From Actinomycetes bacterium (GTDB taxonomy: Bacteria > Actinomycetota > Actinomycetes > Actinomycetales > Dermatophilaceae), in assembly GCA_029778715.1 (NCBI GenBank), contig JAKOPT010000043.1, forward strand, positions 62,001 to 126,000: DNA of 64,000 bases, in the 5' to 3' direction. Both the position numbers and the translations under genes were made by a program. Within the stretch, counting starts at the first letter, position 1. Each line of letters starts with the position of its first letter. Under the pieces are notes generated by a model. The model was not told the origin of the DNA. It saw nothing but the letters and a program-made list of their open reading frames with translations, and searched no databases. This document shows positions 20,597 through 32,955 of the stretch, in pieces.

Positions 20597-22044
20597 TCAG
20601 GGCTGGGGGTAGGAGCGGGTCGCCGTCACCGACACCGTGAGATCGGTGAGCGGTGCCACCGCGATCATGCGGGTCGCTCCCGTCCCCACCGTGGTGAGCA
20701 CGGCGGCATACACGGGGGTTTTCGCCCCAGCGATCCACACCGATTCGGCCCCGCCGAGGTCGACAACACTGACCCGGTCTGCCTCCACGGTCGCGGTCCG
20801 GGCGGTGACCGTCTCACCGGTGCGGGTGTAGACCTGGACGGCGGCCGCCGCGTCGCCGGTGGCGAGCGCCAACTGATGGGTGCCCGACACCGTCGGCAGT
20901 GGAATTCCGGCCACCCCGGTCACCGCGGTCGTCGCTGGTGTCCAGGCGAAATCACCTGGTCCGCTCGCGTCGCGTGCCTGGCTGAAAGCGGCCGCCACGA
21001 CGGGTACGTCGGCGCTTACCTCGAGGGCGTAGGCCCCGCCCGGTATGCCGCGCAGCGGCACGTCGAGCGAGCTCCGGGCCGGGATGCGTTGTACCCCGCC
21101 GTCGGGCAGCGGCGCCGGACCGGTGGTGGTGAGGAGCCGGACCCGGACGACGCCCTGGGTGTTCCCGGGGACCGCGACCCGCACCAAGCCCGCCTGGGCA
21201 AGATCGACGAGGGGGATGATCTGGGTGGTGGCCGGGGGGGCGGTCTCGGTGGTGGCTTCGACCCCGGCCGCGACCGAGCCGTCAAGCCAAGCGTCCATGA
21301 GCGCCGCGACCGCGGTGCCACCGTGGACGCTGACGTGAATGACCGGCGTCGGCTCGCCGCCGGCGATTGCGTCGACGAGCACATTCGTGCGTCCCCGGCC
21401 GGGGACGACGACGCCGCGCCCGTTGTCGGCCGTGACCGGCCCCTTGGCACCGAGGACGCTGACATCGACGGTGATTTCGTTGGCCCCAGGGTTGGCCAGG
21501 ACGAGTCGCTCCTGACGTCCCGGCGCACCCCCGCCGGCGATCAGCCAACTCTCGGCGCTCGCGGTCGTGCACGGCAAGGTCGCCAGCCCGCGGGCTTCGG
21601 GAGAGTCATTCGCGGATTGTTGGAGGGCGCTCAATCCCGGGGCAAAGACGCCCTTGCCCATCGCTTCGATGATCCCCGGCGAGGGTACGGCCCCGGCCAC
21701 CGATCCGGTCGTCGACTCCGCGAGCGGGTCGGCTCCGGGCGCGGCGAGGCGCAGCGATCCGGTGCCGGTGGCGCCCGTCGCTTCGCGGGGGGCGGATTCG
21801 GCAGCAACGGTGAGGTTTTGTGCGATATCGGGCACGCCCTTGACCCCGCTGAGTTCGGGCCCCACGCACGTGAGGACGGCCGAACTGGGCGGCTGCGCCG
21901 CCGCCGGGCCTGCCTGGTCGCTCCTCGCAGGTCCGGTGAGCGCGGTGAGATCCACGGCACCGGGTCGCTGGCCGGCCGCAAAGAGCAGCCCGCCGACCAG
22001 GCCGACGGTGACGAGGACGCGGGCCGCCCCCGCGGGGGACCAAC

Positions 22045-22048
<4 letters not shown>
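20597..22048 (-). CDS. DUF5719 family secreted/membrane-anchored protein
   Basis: A 483-residue protein with an N-terminal hydrophobic segment (VLVTVGLVGGLLFAAG, about 10-27) that could be a signal anchor. A long extracytoplasmic beta-rich Ala/Val/Thr region follows, containing LVLANPGANEITVDVSVLG-type repeats. DUF5719 proteins occur next to the large whiB2-linked glycosyltransferase in Micrococcales; their function is unknown. The start ATG 22048 overlaps the glycosyltransferase stop as ATGA, implying coupled translation and likely a shared role in making or displaying an envelope glycan. Confidence 0.8.
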
Positions 22049-25371
<3,323 letters not shown>

Positions 25372-25403
25372 CAGGAGCGCAGCGGCCTTGTCCGCGGGCC
25401 GGA

Positions 25404-25667
25404 TCAGACGGCCCGACGCTTGAGTTTGCGACGTTCCCGCTCGGAGAGCCCGCCCCAGATCCCGAACCGCTCGTCGTTGGCCAACGCGTATTCGAGGCAC
25501 TCCGAGCGCACCTCGCACCCGGTGCACACCCGCTTGGCCTCCCGCGTCGAGCCCCCTTTCTCCGGGAAGAACGCCTCCGGGTCGGTCTGCGCGCAGAGCG
25601 AGCGCTCCTGCCAGGACAACTCTCCCTCGTCCACGACCAGGGAGTCGATGACTATCAACTCGCGCAC
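25404..25667 (-). CDS. whiB2: WhiB2-type iron-sulfur transcriptional regulator
   Basis: An 87-residue Wbl protein (WhmD/WhiB orthologue) needed for division and septation in actinobacteria. Four cluster-binding cysteines at 25, 48, 51 and 57 hold a [4Fe-4S] cluster. The GIWGG turn and basic tail RERRKLKRR follow, as in WhiB2. The subfamily block SWQERSLCAQTDPEAFFPEK is nearly invariant. Start GTG 25667 has GAGGAGG six bases upstream and gives the canonical RELIVIDSLVVDEGELSW opening; the longer frame upstream is non-coding. It is divergent from fbiA. Confidence 0.97.
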   Translation of the reverse strand: MRELIVIDSLVVDEGELSWQERSLCAQTDPEAFFPEKGGSTREAKRVCTGCEVRSECLEYALANDERFGIWGGLSERERRKLKRRAV

Positions 25668-25808
25668 CCCACGCCTCCTCGACCCTTGGTGACTTGCTCT
25701 GCTCTTGCTTGCTGTGGACTCTTCGGTTGTCACGGTGACCGGCCGGAGATCGACCTGTCACCCGGAGGCACTGGCCACGCCACCACCCGCATAAATCACA
25801 ATAAAGGA

Positions 25809-25838
25809 ATTACACGCGTGTCCTGACCGTTTAGTCAA
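25809..25838 (-). promoter_or_regulatory. Predicted sigma70-type promoter for whiB2
   Basis: Read on the minus strand, TTGACT (25833-25838) and TGTAAT (25809-25814) are separated by 18 bases. Each differs by one base from the -35 and -10 consensus. The flanking 25790-25860 stretch is markedly AT-rich for this genome. It would give a whiB2 leader of about 140 nt. Prediction from sequence only. Confidence 0.55.
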
Positions 25839-25913
25839 GCCGTAATCTGCTATGAGCACCAGCGAACGAACGACTGGACCGCTGGCGCCCGAGGTCCTGC
25901 GACACTGACACCC

Positions 25914-26885
25914 ATGCGGATCACGGCCCTGGCCGGCGGAGTGGGCGGCGCCCGCTTCCTGCGCGGCCTCCTTCACCACCTGCGCGCGAGCGGCGCCGAC
26001 ACCCCCGACCTGACGGTCATCGCCAACACCGGCGACGACATCACGCTCTTCGGGTTGCGGGTCAGCCCGGACGTCGACACCCTCCTCTACACCCTCGGTG
26101 GCGGCGTCGAGGAGTCCCAGGGGTGGGGGCGGGCGACCGAGACGACCCGGGTCCAAGGCGAGCTCGCGGCATACGGGGTGGGACCTCAGTGGTTCACGCT
26201 CGGCGACCTCGACGTCGGCACCCATATCGCCCGCTCGCTGTGGCTCGGGCAGGGGCTCAGCCTCAGCGAGGTGACGGCGCGGCTGGCGCAGCGGTGGGGG
26301 TTGCCCGAGCAGGGGGTGCGGCTGCTGCCGATGAGCGACAGTCCGGTCGAAACCCATGTCGTCCTCACCGAGGACGGCGAGCAGCGGGCCGTGCATTTCC
26401 AGGAATGGTGGGTGCGGTTGCGAGCGGGGGTGCCGGCCGACCGGTTCGTCGTTGCCGGCCTTGACCGGGCCGGTGCTGCGCCAGGGGTGCTGGACGCGAT
26501 CCGGACCGCCGACGTCGTGGTGCTGCCGCCGAGCAACCCGGTGGTCTCGATCGGGATCATCCTCGGCGTGCCGGGGGTGCGGGACGCGCTGCGGGGGACG
26601 ACGGCGCCGGTCGTCGGGGTGAGCCCGATCGTCGGGGGCGCGCCGGTGCGCGGCCATGCCGACGCCTGCCTGGCGGCCCTGGGGTTGCCGACGACGTCGG
26701 CGGCGGTCGCCGGGCTCTACGAGGACTTCCTCGACGGCTGGCTCGTCGACCCGCAGGACGCGGCGGTCGCGCTGCCGCGGGCGAGGGTGCGGGTCCATGA
26801 CGAACCCCTCCTCATGACGGATGTCGCCGCTGCCGGCCGGATCGCGGGGACTGCGCTCACCCTGGCCGCGGACCTGGGCCGGTGA
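25914..26885 (+). CDS. fbiA: 2-phospho-L-lactate (or PEP) transferase FbiA/CofD for F420 synthesis
   Basis: FbiA transfers the phospho-lactyl or phosphoenolpyruvyl moiety onto the Fo deazaflavin, giving (dehydro)F420-0. The 323 residues open with ITALAGGVGGARFLRGL (nucleotide-binding loop) and carry VIANTGDDITLFGLRVSPDVDT, LPMSDSPVETHV and VVLPPSNPVVSIGIIL, all CofD signatures. The start ATG 25914 is the family start. It overlaps fbiB by GTGA. An F420-using LLM oxidoreductase is encoded at 39204, so the cofactor is both made and used. Confidence 0.96.
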   Translation: MRITALAGGVGGARFLRGLLHHLRASGADTPDLTVIANTGDDITLFGLRVSPDVDTLLYTLGGGVEESQGWGRATETTRVQGELAAYGVGPQWFTLGDLDVGTHIARSLWLGQGLSLSEVTARLAQRWGLPEQGVRLLPMSDSPVETHVVLTEDGEQRAVHFQEWWVRLRAGVPADRFVVAGLDRAGAAPGVLDAIRTADVVVLPPSNPVVSIGIILGVPGVRDALRGTTAPVVGVSPIVGGAPVRGHADACLAALGLPTTSAAVAGLYEDFLDGWLVDPQDAAVALPRARVRVHDEPLLMTDVAAAGRIAGTALTLAADLGR

Positions 26886-28183
26886 CCGACGCTGGTATGC
26901 CGCGGCGCTCCCCTTCCGTCGGTATGCCGCCCGCGCCCGCCTCGGGCTCGGCGGAGTCGCCGCTCCCGCCTCTCCCCGGTATGCCGCACCTCGCCATTCG
27001 CGGGGTGGCCGGCCTGCCCGAGGTGGAGGAGGGCGCCGACCTCGCTGCGCTGATCGTGGGGGCCGCGCAATCGGCGGGGATCCCTATAGGTCCCGGTGAC
27101 GTTCTCGTCGTGTCGAGCAAGGTGGTCTCCAAGGCGGCGGGGCTGTCGGTCCGCGGGCGGCGCGCCGACGTGGTCGCCTCCCAGACGGTGCGGGTCGTCG
27201 CGGAGCGGCAGGGACCGGGCGGCATCACCCGGATCGTCGAGGGGCGGGCCGGTCCGGTCATGGCCGCGGCCGGCGTCGATGCCTCGAACGTCGGGCCCGA
27301 TGCGGCCCGCACCGATGACGGCAGACCCGAACCGACACCTCGCGAGACACCGCCAGACCCGATGCCCCACGAGGCGGGGTTCGACGCCGGGCGTGACGGC
27401 GCGGCATACGAAACGCTGCTCCTGCTGCCCACCGATCCGGATGCGGAAGCCTCGGCCCTCCGGGCCGGGGTGCTCACCGCGCTCGGCCTGCCCCTCGACA
27501 CTGCGCTGGGGGTCATCGTGTCGGACACGGCTGGTCGGCCTTGGCGCTCGGGGCAGGTGGATTTTGCGCTGGGCTCGGCTGGGGTGCGGCCCGTCCTCGA
27601 TCATCGCGGCACCGCGGACGCCGACGGGCGACCGATGGCGGTGACGGTGCGGTGTGTCGTCGACGAACTCGCCGCCGCCGCCGATCTGGTCAAGGGCAAG
27701 ACCGACCAGGTGCCCGTGGCCGTGGTGTCGGGGTGCCCGTCGGCATGGTTGTCGGACTCGGCGCCGGGGAGCCGTTCGGTGGTGCGCACGGGCGCGTCGG
27801 ACTGGTTCGCGTTCGGGCACGTCGAGGCCATCCGGTGGGCACTCGGCGTGGTTCCGGGCTCGCCGGAGTCGGCGGGCGTGGGTGTTCCGCCGTCGACTCC
27901 CGATGGGCTCGGCGCGCGGGTGGGGCGGGTGGTCGCGGTGGCCCTCGCCGGCCTGGACGATGCCGGCGTCGATGTCGCCCTGTCAGGCGGTGACGAGTCG
28001 GCCCGGCAGGCTGCTGAGAGTCTCGCGCATGGCTCGGCCCTGCTCAGCCTCTCGGCGCCCGACGACCTCACCCTCGGGCGGCTCCTCGCCCGCCTCGACG
28101 TCGCCGCCGCCTCGGAGGGTCTCCTCGCCCGTTGGCACGCCGACGACCCGCACCTGCTGACGCTGACCCCCGCACCACGCTGA
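26882..28183 (+). CDS. fbiB: Coenzyme F420 gamma-glutamyl ligase FbiB without nitroreductase domain
   Basis: FbiB/CofE adds glutamates to F420-0. The ligase core is clear: DVLVVSSKVVSKAAG, GVIVSDTAGRPWRSGQVDFALG and VVDELAAAADLVKGKTDQVPVAVV. Length is 433 residues, close to the 448 of M. tuberculosis FbiB, but the C-terminal part shows no RSVRRF-type nitroreductase/FMN motif. Instead there is an unrecognised stretch (about 320-433), plus an acidic insertion near 140-180. GTG 26882 overlaps the fbiA stop. The first 35 codons hold three octamers, each read as Gly-Met-Pro in a Pro/Ser-rich leader that looks non-conserved, so the functional start may be later. Confidence 0.92.
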   Translation: MTDAGMPRRSPSVGMPPAPASGSAESPLPPLPGMPHLAIRGVAGLPEVEEGADLAALIVGAAQSAGIPIGPGDVLVVSSKVVSKAAGLSVRGRRADVVASQTVRVVAERQGPGGITRIVEGRAGPVMAAAGVDASNVGPDAARTDDGRPEPTPRETPPDPMPHEAGFDAGRDGAAYETLLLLPTDPDAEASALRAGVLTALGLPLDTALGVIVSDTAGRPWRSGQVDFALGSAGVRPVLDHRGTADADGRPMAVTVRCVVDELAAAADLVKGKTDQVPVAVVSGCPSAWLSDSAPGSRSVVRTGASDWFAFGHVEAIRWALGVVPGSPESAGVGVPPSTPDGLGARVGRVVAVALAGLDDAGVDVALSGGDESARQAAESLAHGSALLSLSAPDDLTLGRLLARLDVAAASEGLLARWHADDPHLLTLTPAPR

Positions 28184-28260
28184 CGCGCGAGCACATTGGC
28201 TGCAGCGCCGTGGCGGTTGGGACGACCATCGCGCTTCAGCCAAGCCCCCGGCAGCCCGGG

Positions 28261-28446
28261 ATGCGGTCACCGACCTTGACGCCTGCCGATCTGGTGAGCT
28301 GGCAGGCCCGGTGGTGTGTAGCCCACATCTGCACCGAGGTGGCCCGGCACACCGGTCATGCGGACCTCATTCGCGAGACGATCGACGGGATGGGTTCCTT
28401 CGCCCTCAACGATCTTGCCGCTGCCCCGACCGCTCCCCCGGACTGA
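28261..28446 (+). pseudogene. Remnant of a DinB/DUF664-family gene (C-terminal fragment)
   Basis: An open frame of 61 codons encodes ARWCVAHICTEVARHTGHADLIRETIDG, the typical last helix-pair of DUF664/DinB-like thiol-dependent enzymes, which normally exceed 150 residues. No upstream part of the family is visible in any frame before 28261, so this is probably a decayed or truncated copy. Its 3' end overlaps the convergent AlkA-like gene by about 41 bp. Translation as a 61-residue protein cannot be excluded. Confidence 0.6.
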
Positions 28447-29443
28447 CCGAGCGGTCGGGCAGGTGGGTGGGCAGGGCCCGGCGCGGTCCGCGGCGGGCCA
28501 CCGACGGAGCGGCCGCCAGGATGTACACCGCGGCGCGATACCGCTGACCGGCATACGGGGCCAACAACTCCCGAGCCGCGTCGTCATCGCCGGCCACCCC
28601 CGTCATGGCGAGCGTGAGCAGCCGCGCGAAGTGATAGTCCCCGAAACTCGGCGCATCCGGGTCCCCCAACGCCCGCTGCGCCACCTCGGCAACCGTCCAC
28701 TCCCCCACCCCCGGCAGGGCCCGCAGCCGCCGGTGCGCCGCAGCCAACGTCAGCTCGGCGCACTCCTCGACGCGCCCGGCATACGTCGACGCCCGCATCG
28801 CGGTGTCGGCGCGCGACCGATCCACCCCGGCCTGCAACCACGCCCAACTGGGGATCGACGCCCACGTCGTCGCCGACGGAGGGACGAATAGCCCGATGTC
28901 GTCGCCGGGCCCCGGCGCGGGTTCGCCGAAGCGGCGCACGAGCGCGGCATACCCGGCGAACGCCTCCCGCCCGGTGACCTTCTGCTCGATGATCGCCGGG
29001 ATGAGGGACTGCAGGACGAGCCGGCTGCGCGGGATCCGCCAACCGGCCCGCAGCCGCGCCCCGGCCGCCGCCAACGGGTCGCGGGCGACGAAACCGCTCG
29101 GGTCGTCGCCGGCCCCCACGAGGTCCGGCGCCGCGGCCACGGCCCAGCCCGCGCCCGGCCCCCAGGCCCGGGCCGCCACCGCACCCCCGGCGGCCTCGAG
29201 CAGGAGCGTCGCCGGACCGTCCGGCGTGGCCTGCCCGAACCACCACTGCCCCCCGCGCACCCTGCACGTCGGGTCGCCGCGCCCATGGCGGAGCACCCCG
29301 ACCGTGGCCGCCAGGTCATAGCGGTCCGGTATGCCGATGAGTCGGCTGCCGCTGGGCAGCCCACCTCCCAGCGCGGTCAGGACGATCCCCCCGGCCCCGC
29401 CGACGGGGCGCGCCCGGGCCAGAGATGATGCGCGCGTGCCCAC
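28406..29443 (-). CDS. AlkA-like HhH-GPD DNA glycosylase
   Basis: A roughly 345-residue base-excision glycosylase of the HhH-GPD superfamily. Identifying parts are IPAIIEQKVTGREAFAGYAALV, the helix-hairpin-helix LPGVGEWTVAEVAQRALG and the catalytic Asp region DAPSFGDYHFARLL. The beta-rich N-terminal domain fits AlkA-type 3-methyladenine glycosylases, though no classic methylated-base claim can be proven. The start is unclear: GTG 29443 is used here, overlapping the upstream UPF0104 gene by 67 bp; no nearer start is evident. The C-terminal 25 residues are variable and basic. Confidence 0.85.
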   Translation of the reverse strand: MGTRASSLARARPVGGAGGIVLTALGGGLPSGSRLIGIPDRYDLAATVGVLRHGRGDPTCRVRGGQWWFGQATPDGPATLLLEAAGGAVAARAWGPGAGWAVAAAPDLVGAGDDPSGFVARDPLAAAGARLRAGWRIPRSRLVLQSLIPAIIEQKVTGREAFAGYAALVRRFGEPAPGPGDDIGLFVPPSATTWASIPSWAWLQAGVDRSRADTAMRASTYAGRVEECAELTLAAAHRRLRALPGVGEWTVAEVAQRALGDPDAPSFGDYHFARLLTLAMTGVAGDDDAARELLAPYAGQRYRAAVYILAAAPSVARRGPRRALPTHLPDRSVSPGERSGQRQDR

Positions 29444-30390
29444 AACCAGCCCAGGGCCGCCCACCCGACATCGGCGAGCACGGTGAGGAACCGGCTGAGG
29501 ACGACCACGGCCGTGGCGGCCGCCACCGGCATCACCGCGACCAGCAGCAGGGCGAGCAGCGCCTCCCGTACCCCCAACCCGGCGGGGACGAGGAAACTCA
29601 CCATCCCGACCGCGGCAGCCAGGCAGAACCCCGACATCGTGACGATGGCGAGTTCACCGGCGCTGCGCCCGGGGGTGGCCAGGTCCCCGGCGAAGACCCA
29701 CACCGGCAGCGCGGTGGCGATCCAGGCGCCGACGAACCAGGCACCCATCGCGCTGATGCCCCGCGCCGAGAGGGGCCGTTCGAGGGGTTCGCGGCGCAGC
29801 AGCCGCAGCGCCAACTCCACCGCCCTGTTGAGCAGCGGGGGCCACATGGCGACGACGAGGACGACCAGGGCGACCCCGACGAGCACGAGCGAGGTGCCGT
29901 TGCCGCGGTCGAGGAGCAGCGGCAGGGCGGGCAGGCCCACGGCCGCGGCGGTGAGCAGCGCCATCACCATGGCGATCAGGCCGACGACGCCGGTGCGGCG
30001 CCGCGGCACCCCGAGCCGCTTGGCCATCTCCGTTTGGACGACGACGCTCCACACCGACCCGGGGAGGTACTTGCCCAACTGCCCCACCATGAAGACCCCG
30101 GCCGCGGACGGCACCGACAGCGGCGAACCGAGGTCGGCCAGCAGCGCCCGCCACCCCATGAGCGTGAGCAAGGGGGCCGCCATCGCCCCAGCGACCGCGA
30201 GCACCCAGGCCCGGCCCGACACCGCACCCAGATGCGAGGACACGTCGCTCCAGTTGCGGACGAGCGCGACGGTCACCGCGACCACGACGATGACGAGGAG
30301 GACACCGCGGACGACGTCGAGCACGCTTCGTCGCCCGGCGGGAACCGTCGGGGTCACGCTCGCGGTCGGGCTCGACGGGTCGTGGGTCAT
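29377..30390 (-). CDS. UPF0104 / lysylphosphatidylglycerol-synthase-TM-like membrane protein
   Basis: A 337-residue membrane protein of the YbhN/AglD-like UPF0104 family, related to the flippase domain of MprF. About eight TM segments are visible. Family features include VGQLGKYLPGSVWSVVVQTEMAKRLGV (about 90-115) and the C-terminal SFLVPAGLGVREALLALLL. Such proteins are thought to move or modify lipid-linked substrates. Start ATG 30390 precedes a short Pro/Thr-rich cytoplasmic tail. It lies upstream of, and overlaps, the AlkA-like gene, and is divergent from the inositol-phosphatase-family gene. Confidence 0.87.
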   Translation of the reverse strand: MTHDPSSPTASVTPTVPAGRRSVLDVVRGVLLVIVVVAVTVALVRNWSDVSSHLGAVSGRAWVLAVAGAMAAPLLTLMGWRALLADLGSPLSVPSAAGVFMVGQLGKYLPGSVWSVVVQTEMAKRLGVPRRRTGVVGLIAMVMALLTAAAVGLPALPLLLDRGNGTSLVLVGVALVVLVVAMWPPLLNRAVELALRLLRREPLERPLSARGISAMGAWFVGAWIATALPVWVFAGDLATPGRSAGELAIVTMSGFCLAAAVGMVSFLVPAGLGVREALLALLLVAVMPVAAATAVVVLSRFLTVLADVGWAALGWLWARAHHLWPGRAPSAGPGGSS

Positions 30391-30520
30391 GGCGCTCCAG
30401 AGCGTACCCGCGGCCACCGTCACCCCCGTGTGTCGCGTCCGCGCCGACGGTCGGCCAGGCCGCGGCTCACCCCCCGAGAAGCCAGGGAGGGCGCGGTCCC
30501 GGGGTGGGTACGGTGGGCGT

Positions 30521-31354
30521 ATGCCGGGCCTGGCCACCGATGACGTCCTCCACCTCCTCCAGCGGGTCGCCGCCGACCACATCACGCCCCGGTTTCGCGC
30601 GCTCGCCGACGGCGAGGTCACCGAGAAGAACCCGGGCGACCTGGTGACCGTGGCCGACCGGGAGGCGGAGGTGGCGATCACGGCGGCGCTGACCGCGGCA
30701 TACCCGGAAGCCGTGGTCCTCGGCGAGGAGGCGTATGCCGCGGACCGCACCCTCATGGACCGCTATCTCGCGGCCGAGCATGCCTTCACGGTCGACCCGG
30801 TCGACGGCACCAAGAACTTCGTCCACGGCTCCCCCGACCATGCCGTCATGGTCGCCGAAACCCGTGGCGGGCAGAGTGTGCGGGCCTGGATTTGGCAGCC
30901 GGAGTATGCCGTGGGCTGGGTTGCCGAGCGCGGTGCCGGGGTGTGGCGTAACGGGATTCGCATTCACCGGCAACCGGTCCACGCGGGTGTGGCCCCGCGC
31001 GGGGCGACGTCGGTCTGGGCGTTGCGGGGCCAAGCGCTCGGGGACTTGCCGACGATGCGGCTGTCGTGGGTGTGCTGCGGCATCGACTATGCGCGTCTCC
31101 TCGAGGGCGAGTGCGACTACATCGTCTACGGGCGCAGCAACGCCTGGGATCACGCGCCCGGCACCTTGATGCTCGCCGAGGCCGGCGGGGTGAGCGGCCA
31201 CCCCGACGGCACGGCATACGGCCCACGCTCGAGCGCCCCTGGGCTCATCGTGGCGGCCGACCCGGCGACGTATGCCGCGGTCTTGCGCCGCTCTCCCCTC
31301 TCCGCGCCCCTCTCCGCGATTCGAGGTAAAAACGCCGCTGGAACCGCGCGGTAA
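30521..31354 (+). CDS. Inositol monophosphatase family protein (HisN-like)
   Basis: A 277-residue Mg-dependent sugar-phosphatase of the IMPase family. Metal-site motifs are in place: GEEAY (about 68), VDPVDGTKNFVHG (about 91-103) and AWDHAPGTLMLAEAGG (about 208-223). The family covers inositol-1-phosphate and histidinol-phosphate phosphatases, and the substrate cannot be settled from sequence. ATG 30521 is inside an octamer. Five more octamers lie in the gene (30696, 30733, 30904, 31212, 31270), one of the densest genes in the window. The last codons overlap a terminator hairpin, so the true conserved protein ends a little earlier. Confidence 0.9.
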   Translation: MPGLATDDVLHLLQRVAADHITPRFRALADGEVTEKNPGDLVTVADREAEVAITAALTAAYPEAVVLGEEAYAADRTLMDRYLAAEHAFTVDPVDGTKNFVHGSPDHAVMVAETRGGQSVRAWIWQPEYAVGWVAERGAGVWRNGIRIHRQPVHAGVAPRGATSVWALRGQALGDLPTMRLSWVCCGIDYARLLEGECDYIVYGRSNAWDHAPGTLMLAEAGGVSGHPDGTAYGPRSSAPGLIVAADPATYAAVLRRSPLSAPLSAIRGKNAAGTAR

Positions 31355-31365
31355 TACCTCGAATC
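31318..31365 (+). terminator. Hairpin terminator overlapping the IMPase-family stop codon
   Basis: GATTCGAGGTA (31318-31328) pairs perfectly with TACCTCGAATC (31355-31365), an 11-bp stem with a 26-nt loop. The phosphatase stop lies inside it. No long T-run follows, so Rho-independent function is a prediction. Confidence 0.55.
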
Positions 31366-31402
31366 GGCGCCCTGGATCGGCGCCCCGGATAGGCTGCCGC
31401 GC

Positions 31403-32125
31403 ATGTCCCGCGCCGCGCTCCTGCCCGCCGAGGTGCTGACCGCGATGCTCCACGCGGACCCGGCGGCCCCCCGGATCACCTGCTATGACGACACCGACTC
31501 CCCCACCCGGGGCGAGCGCGTCGAACTCTCGGGCAAGGTCCTCGCCAACTGGGTGGCCAAGGCCGCCAACCTGCTCCAGGACGAGTTCGACGTGAGCACC
31601 TCGACGAGCGTGAGACTGGCGCTGCCTGCCCACTGGCGCACCGCCTATTGGGCCCTGGCCTGCTGGACCGTGGGCGCCACCGTCGTCCTCGGCCACCCCG
31701 ACGACGTCGTGGACCCCGACGACCTCGTCCTCACCGTCACCGACGACCCGGCCCTCGCGGCCGACACCGACCCCGTCATCCTCGTCACCCTCGCCGCCCT
31801 GGCCCGCCGAGCCCCCGGCCCGGTCCCCGCCGGGGCCCTCGACGAGGCCGCCGACCTGGCCACCTTCCCCGATGCGGTCAGCGCCTGGGATACCCCCGAC
31901 CCGAGCGCGCCGGCCCTGATCACCGCGCCCGGCAGCACGGCATACGACCACCTCGTCCGGCCGCACACCGGTGGGCGCGTCCACCTCCTCGACCCCGGCC
32001 CGGAGCAGTTCCTGCGCACCGCCCTCGATGTCTGGGCCGCGGCCGGATCGGTCGTCCTCACCCGCGGCCGGGCCACGCCCGACGCCCTCGCCGACCGGTT
32101 GCGCGCCGAGCACGTGACCGGGTGA
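31403..32125 (+). CDS. TIGR03089 family protein
   Basis: A 240-residue protein of the actinobacterial TIGR03089 family. It resembles the N-terminal part of AMP-binding (acyl-adenylating) enzymes: GERVELSGKVLANWVAKAANLL and LPAHWRTAYWALACWTVGATVVLG match the early adenylation fold. The P-loop and C-terminal catalytic lysine domains are absent, so it is unlikely to activate acids on its own. Start ATG 31403 sits shortly after the terminator. The following scoA starts 32 bp later. Confidence 0.85.
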   Translation: MSRAALLPAEVLTAMLHADPAAPRITCYDDTDSPTRGERVELSGKVLANWVAKAANLLQDEFDVSTSTSVRLALPAHWRTAYWALACWTVGATVVLGHPDDVVDPDDLVLTVTDDPALAADTDPVILVTLAALARRAPGPVPAGALDEAADLATFPDAVSAWDTPDPSAPALITAPGSTAYDHLVRPHTGGRVHLLDPGPEQFLRTALDVWAAAGSVVLTRGRATPDALADRLRAEHVTG

Positions 32126-32157
32126 GCGGCGCGGCGCGGCCCCGATAGAGTCAAGGC

Positions 32158-32952
32158 ATGGACAAAGTCGTCTCCTCAGCCGCCCAAGCCGTCGCCGACA
32201 TCCCGGACGGTGCCACTCTCTCGGTTGGCGGATTCGGACTGTGCGGCATCCCGTCGGTCCTCATCGCCGCTCTTCACGACCAGGGCACCTCCGATCTGGA
32301 GGTGGTCTCCAACAACTGTGGCGTCGACGACTGGGGTCTTGGCATCCTGCTGCAGGACCGCCGGATTCGCCGCATGGTCTCCTCGTACGTCGGGGAGAAC
32401 AAGGAGTTCGCGCGCCAATACCTGCACGGTGAATTGGAGGTCGAACTCACCCCCCAGGGCACCCTGGCCGAGCGGTTGCGCGCCGGCGGCTCCGGCATCC
32501 CCGCCTTCTACACGATCACCGGCGCCGGTACCCAGGTCGCCGAGGGTGGGTTGCCGTGGAAGTATGCCGAGGACGGCTCGGTGGCGATCGCCTCACCGGC
32601 CAAGGAGACCAAGGCGTTCACCATCGACGGGGTGACCCGCGATTACGTCCTCGAGACCGGGATCGTCGCCGACTTCGCCATGGTGCGCGCCTGGAAGGGC
32701 GACCGGCACGGCAACCTCGTGTTCCGCAAGTCCAGCCGCAACTTCAACCCGCTCGCGGCGATGTCGGGCAAGATCACGATCGCCGAGGTCGAAGAACTCG
32801 TCGAACCCGGTGACCTCGACCCCGACTCCGTGCACCTGCCGGGCATTTACGTCCAGCGCGTGGTGCCCTTGACGCCCGAACAGGCGGCGACCAAGCGCAT
32901 CGAGCGCCGCACGATCACCCCTGCCCCGCAGTCCGACAGCAAGGAGGCCTGA
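32158..32952 (+). CDS. scoA: 3-oxoacid CoA-transferase subunit A
   Basis: Together with subunit B, this moves CoA from succinyl-CoA to a 3-oxoacid such as acetoacetate, linking ketone-body use to the TCA cycle. The 264 residues show the CoA-transferase I signature ([22 protein letters not shown]), [12 protein letters not shown] and the conserved [24 protein letters not shown]. It is three bases upstream of scoB, so co-translated. Start ATG 32158 is the family start. It carries one octamer in 795 bp. Confidence 0.95.
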   Translation: MDKVVSSAAQAVADIPDGATLSVGGFGLCGIPSVLIAALHDQGTSDLEVVSNNCGVDDWGLGILLQDRRIRRMVSSYVGENKEFARQYLHGELEVELTPQGTLAERLRAGGSGIPAFYTITGAGTQVAEGGLPWKYAEDGSVAIASPAKETKAFTIDGVTRDYVLETGIVADFAMVRAWKGDRHGNLVFRKSSRNFNPLAAMSGKITIAEVEELVEPGDLDPDSVHLPGIYVQRVVPLTPEQAATKRIERRTITPAPQSDSKEA

Positions 32953-32955
32953 GCC

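Noticed and set aside
25372-25733. Longer whiB2 start at 25733
   Set aside because: The in-frame extension has no ribosome site or conservation; GAGGAGG before GTG 25667 and the canonical N-terminus settle the start.
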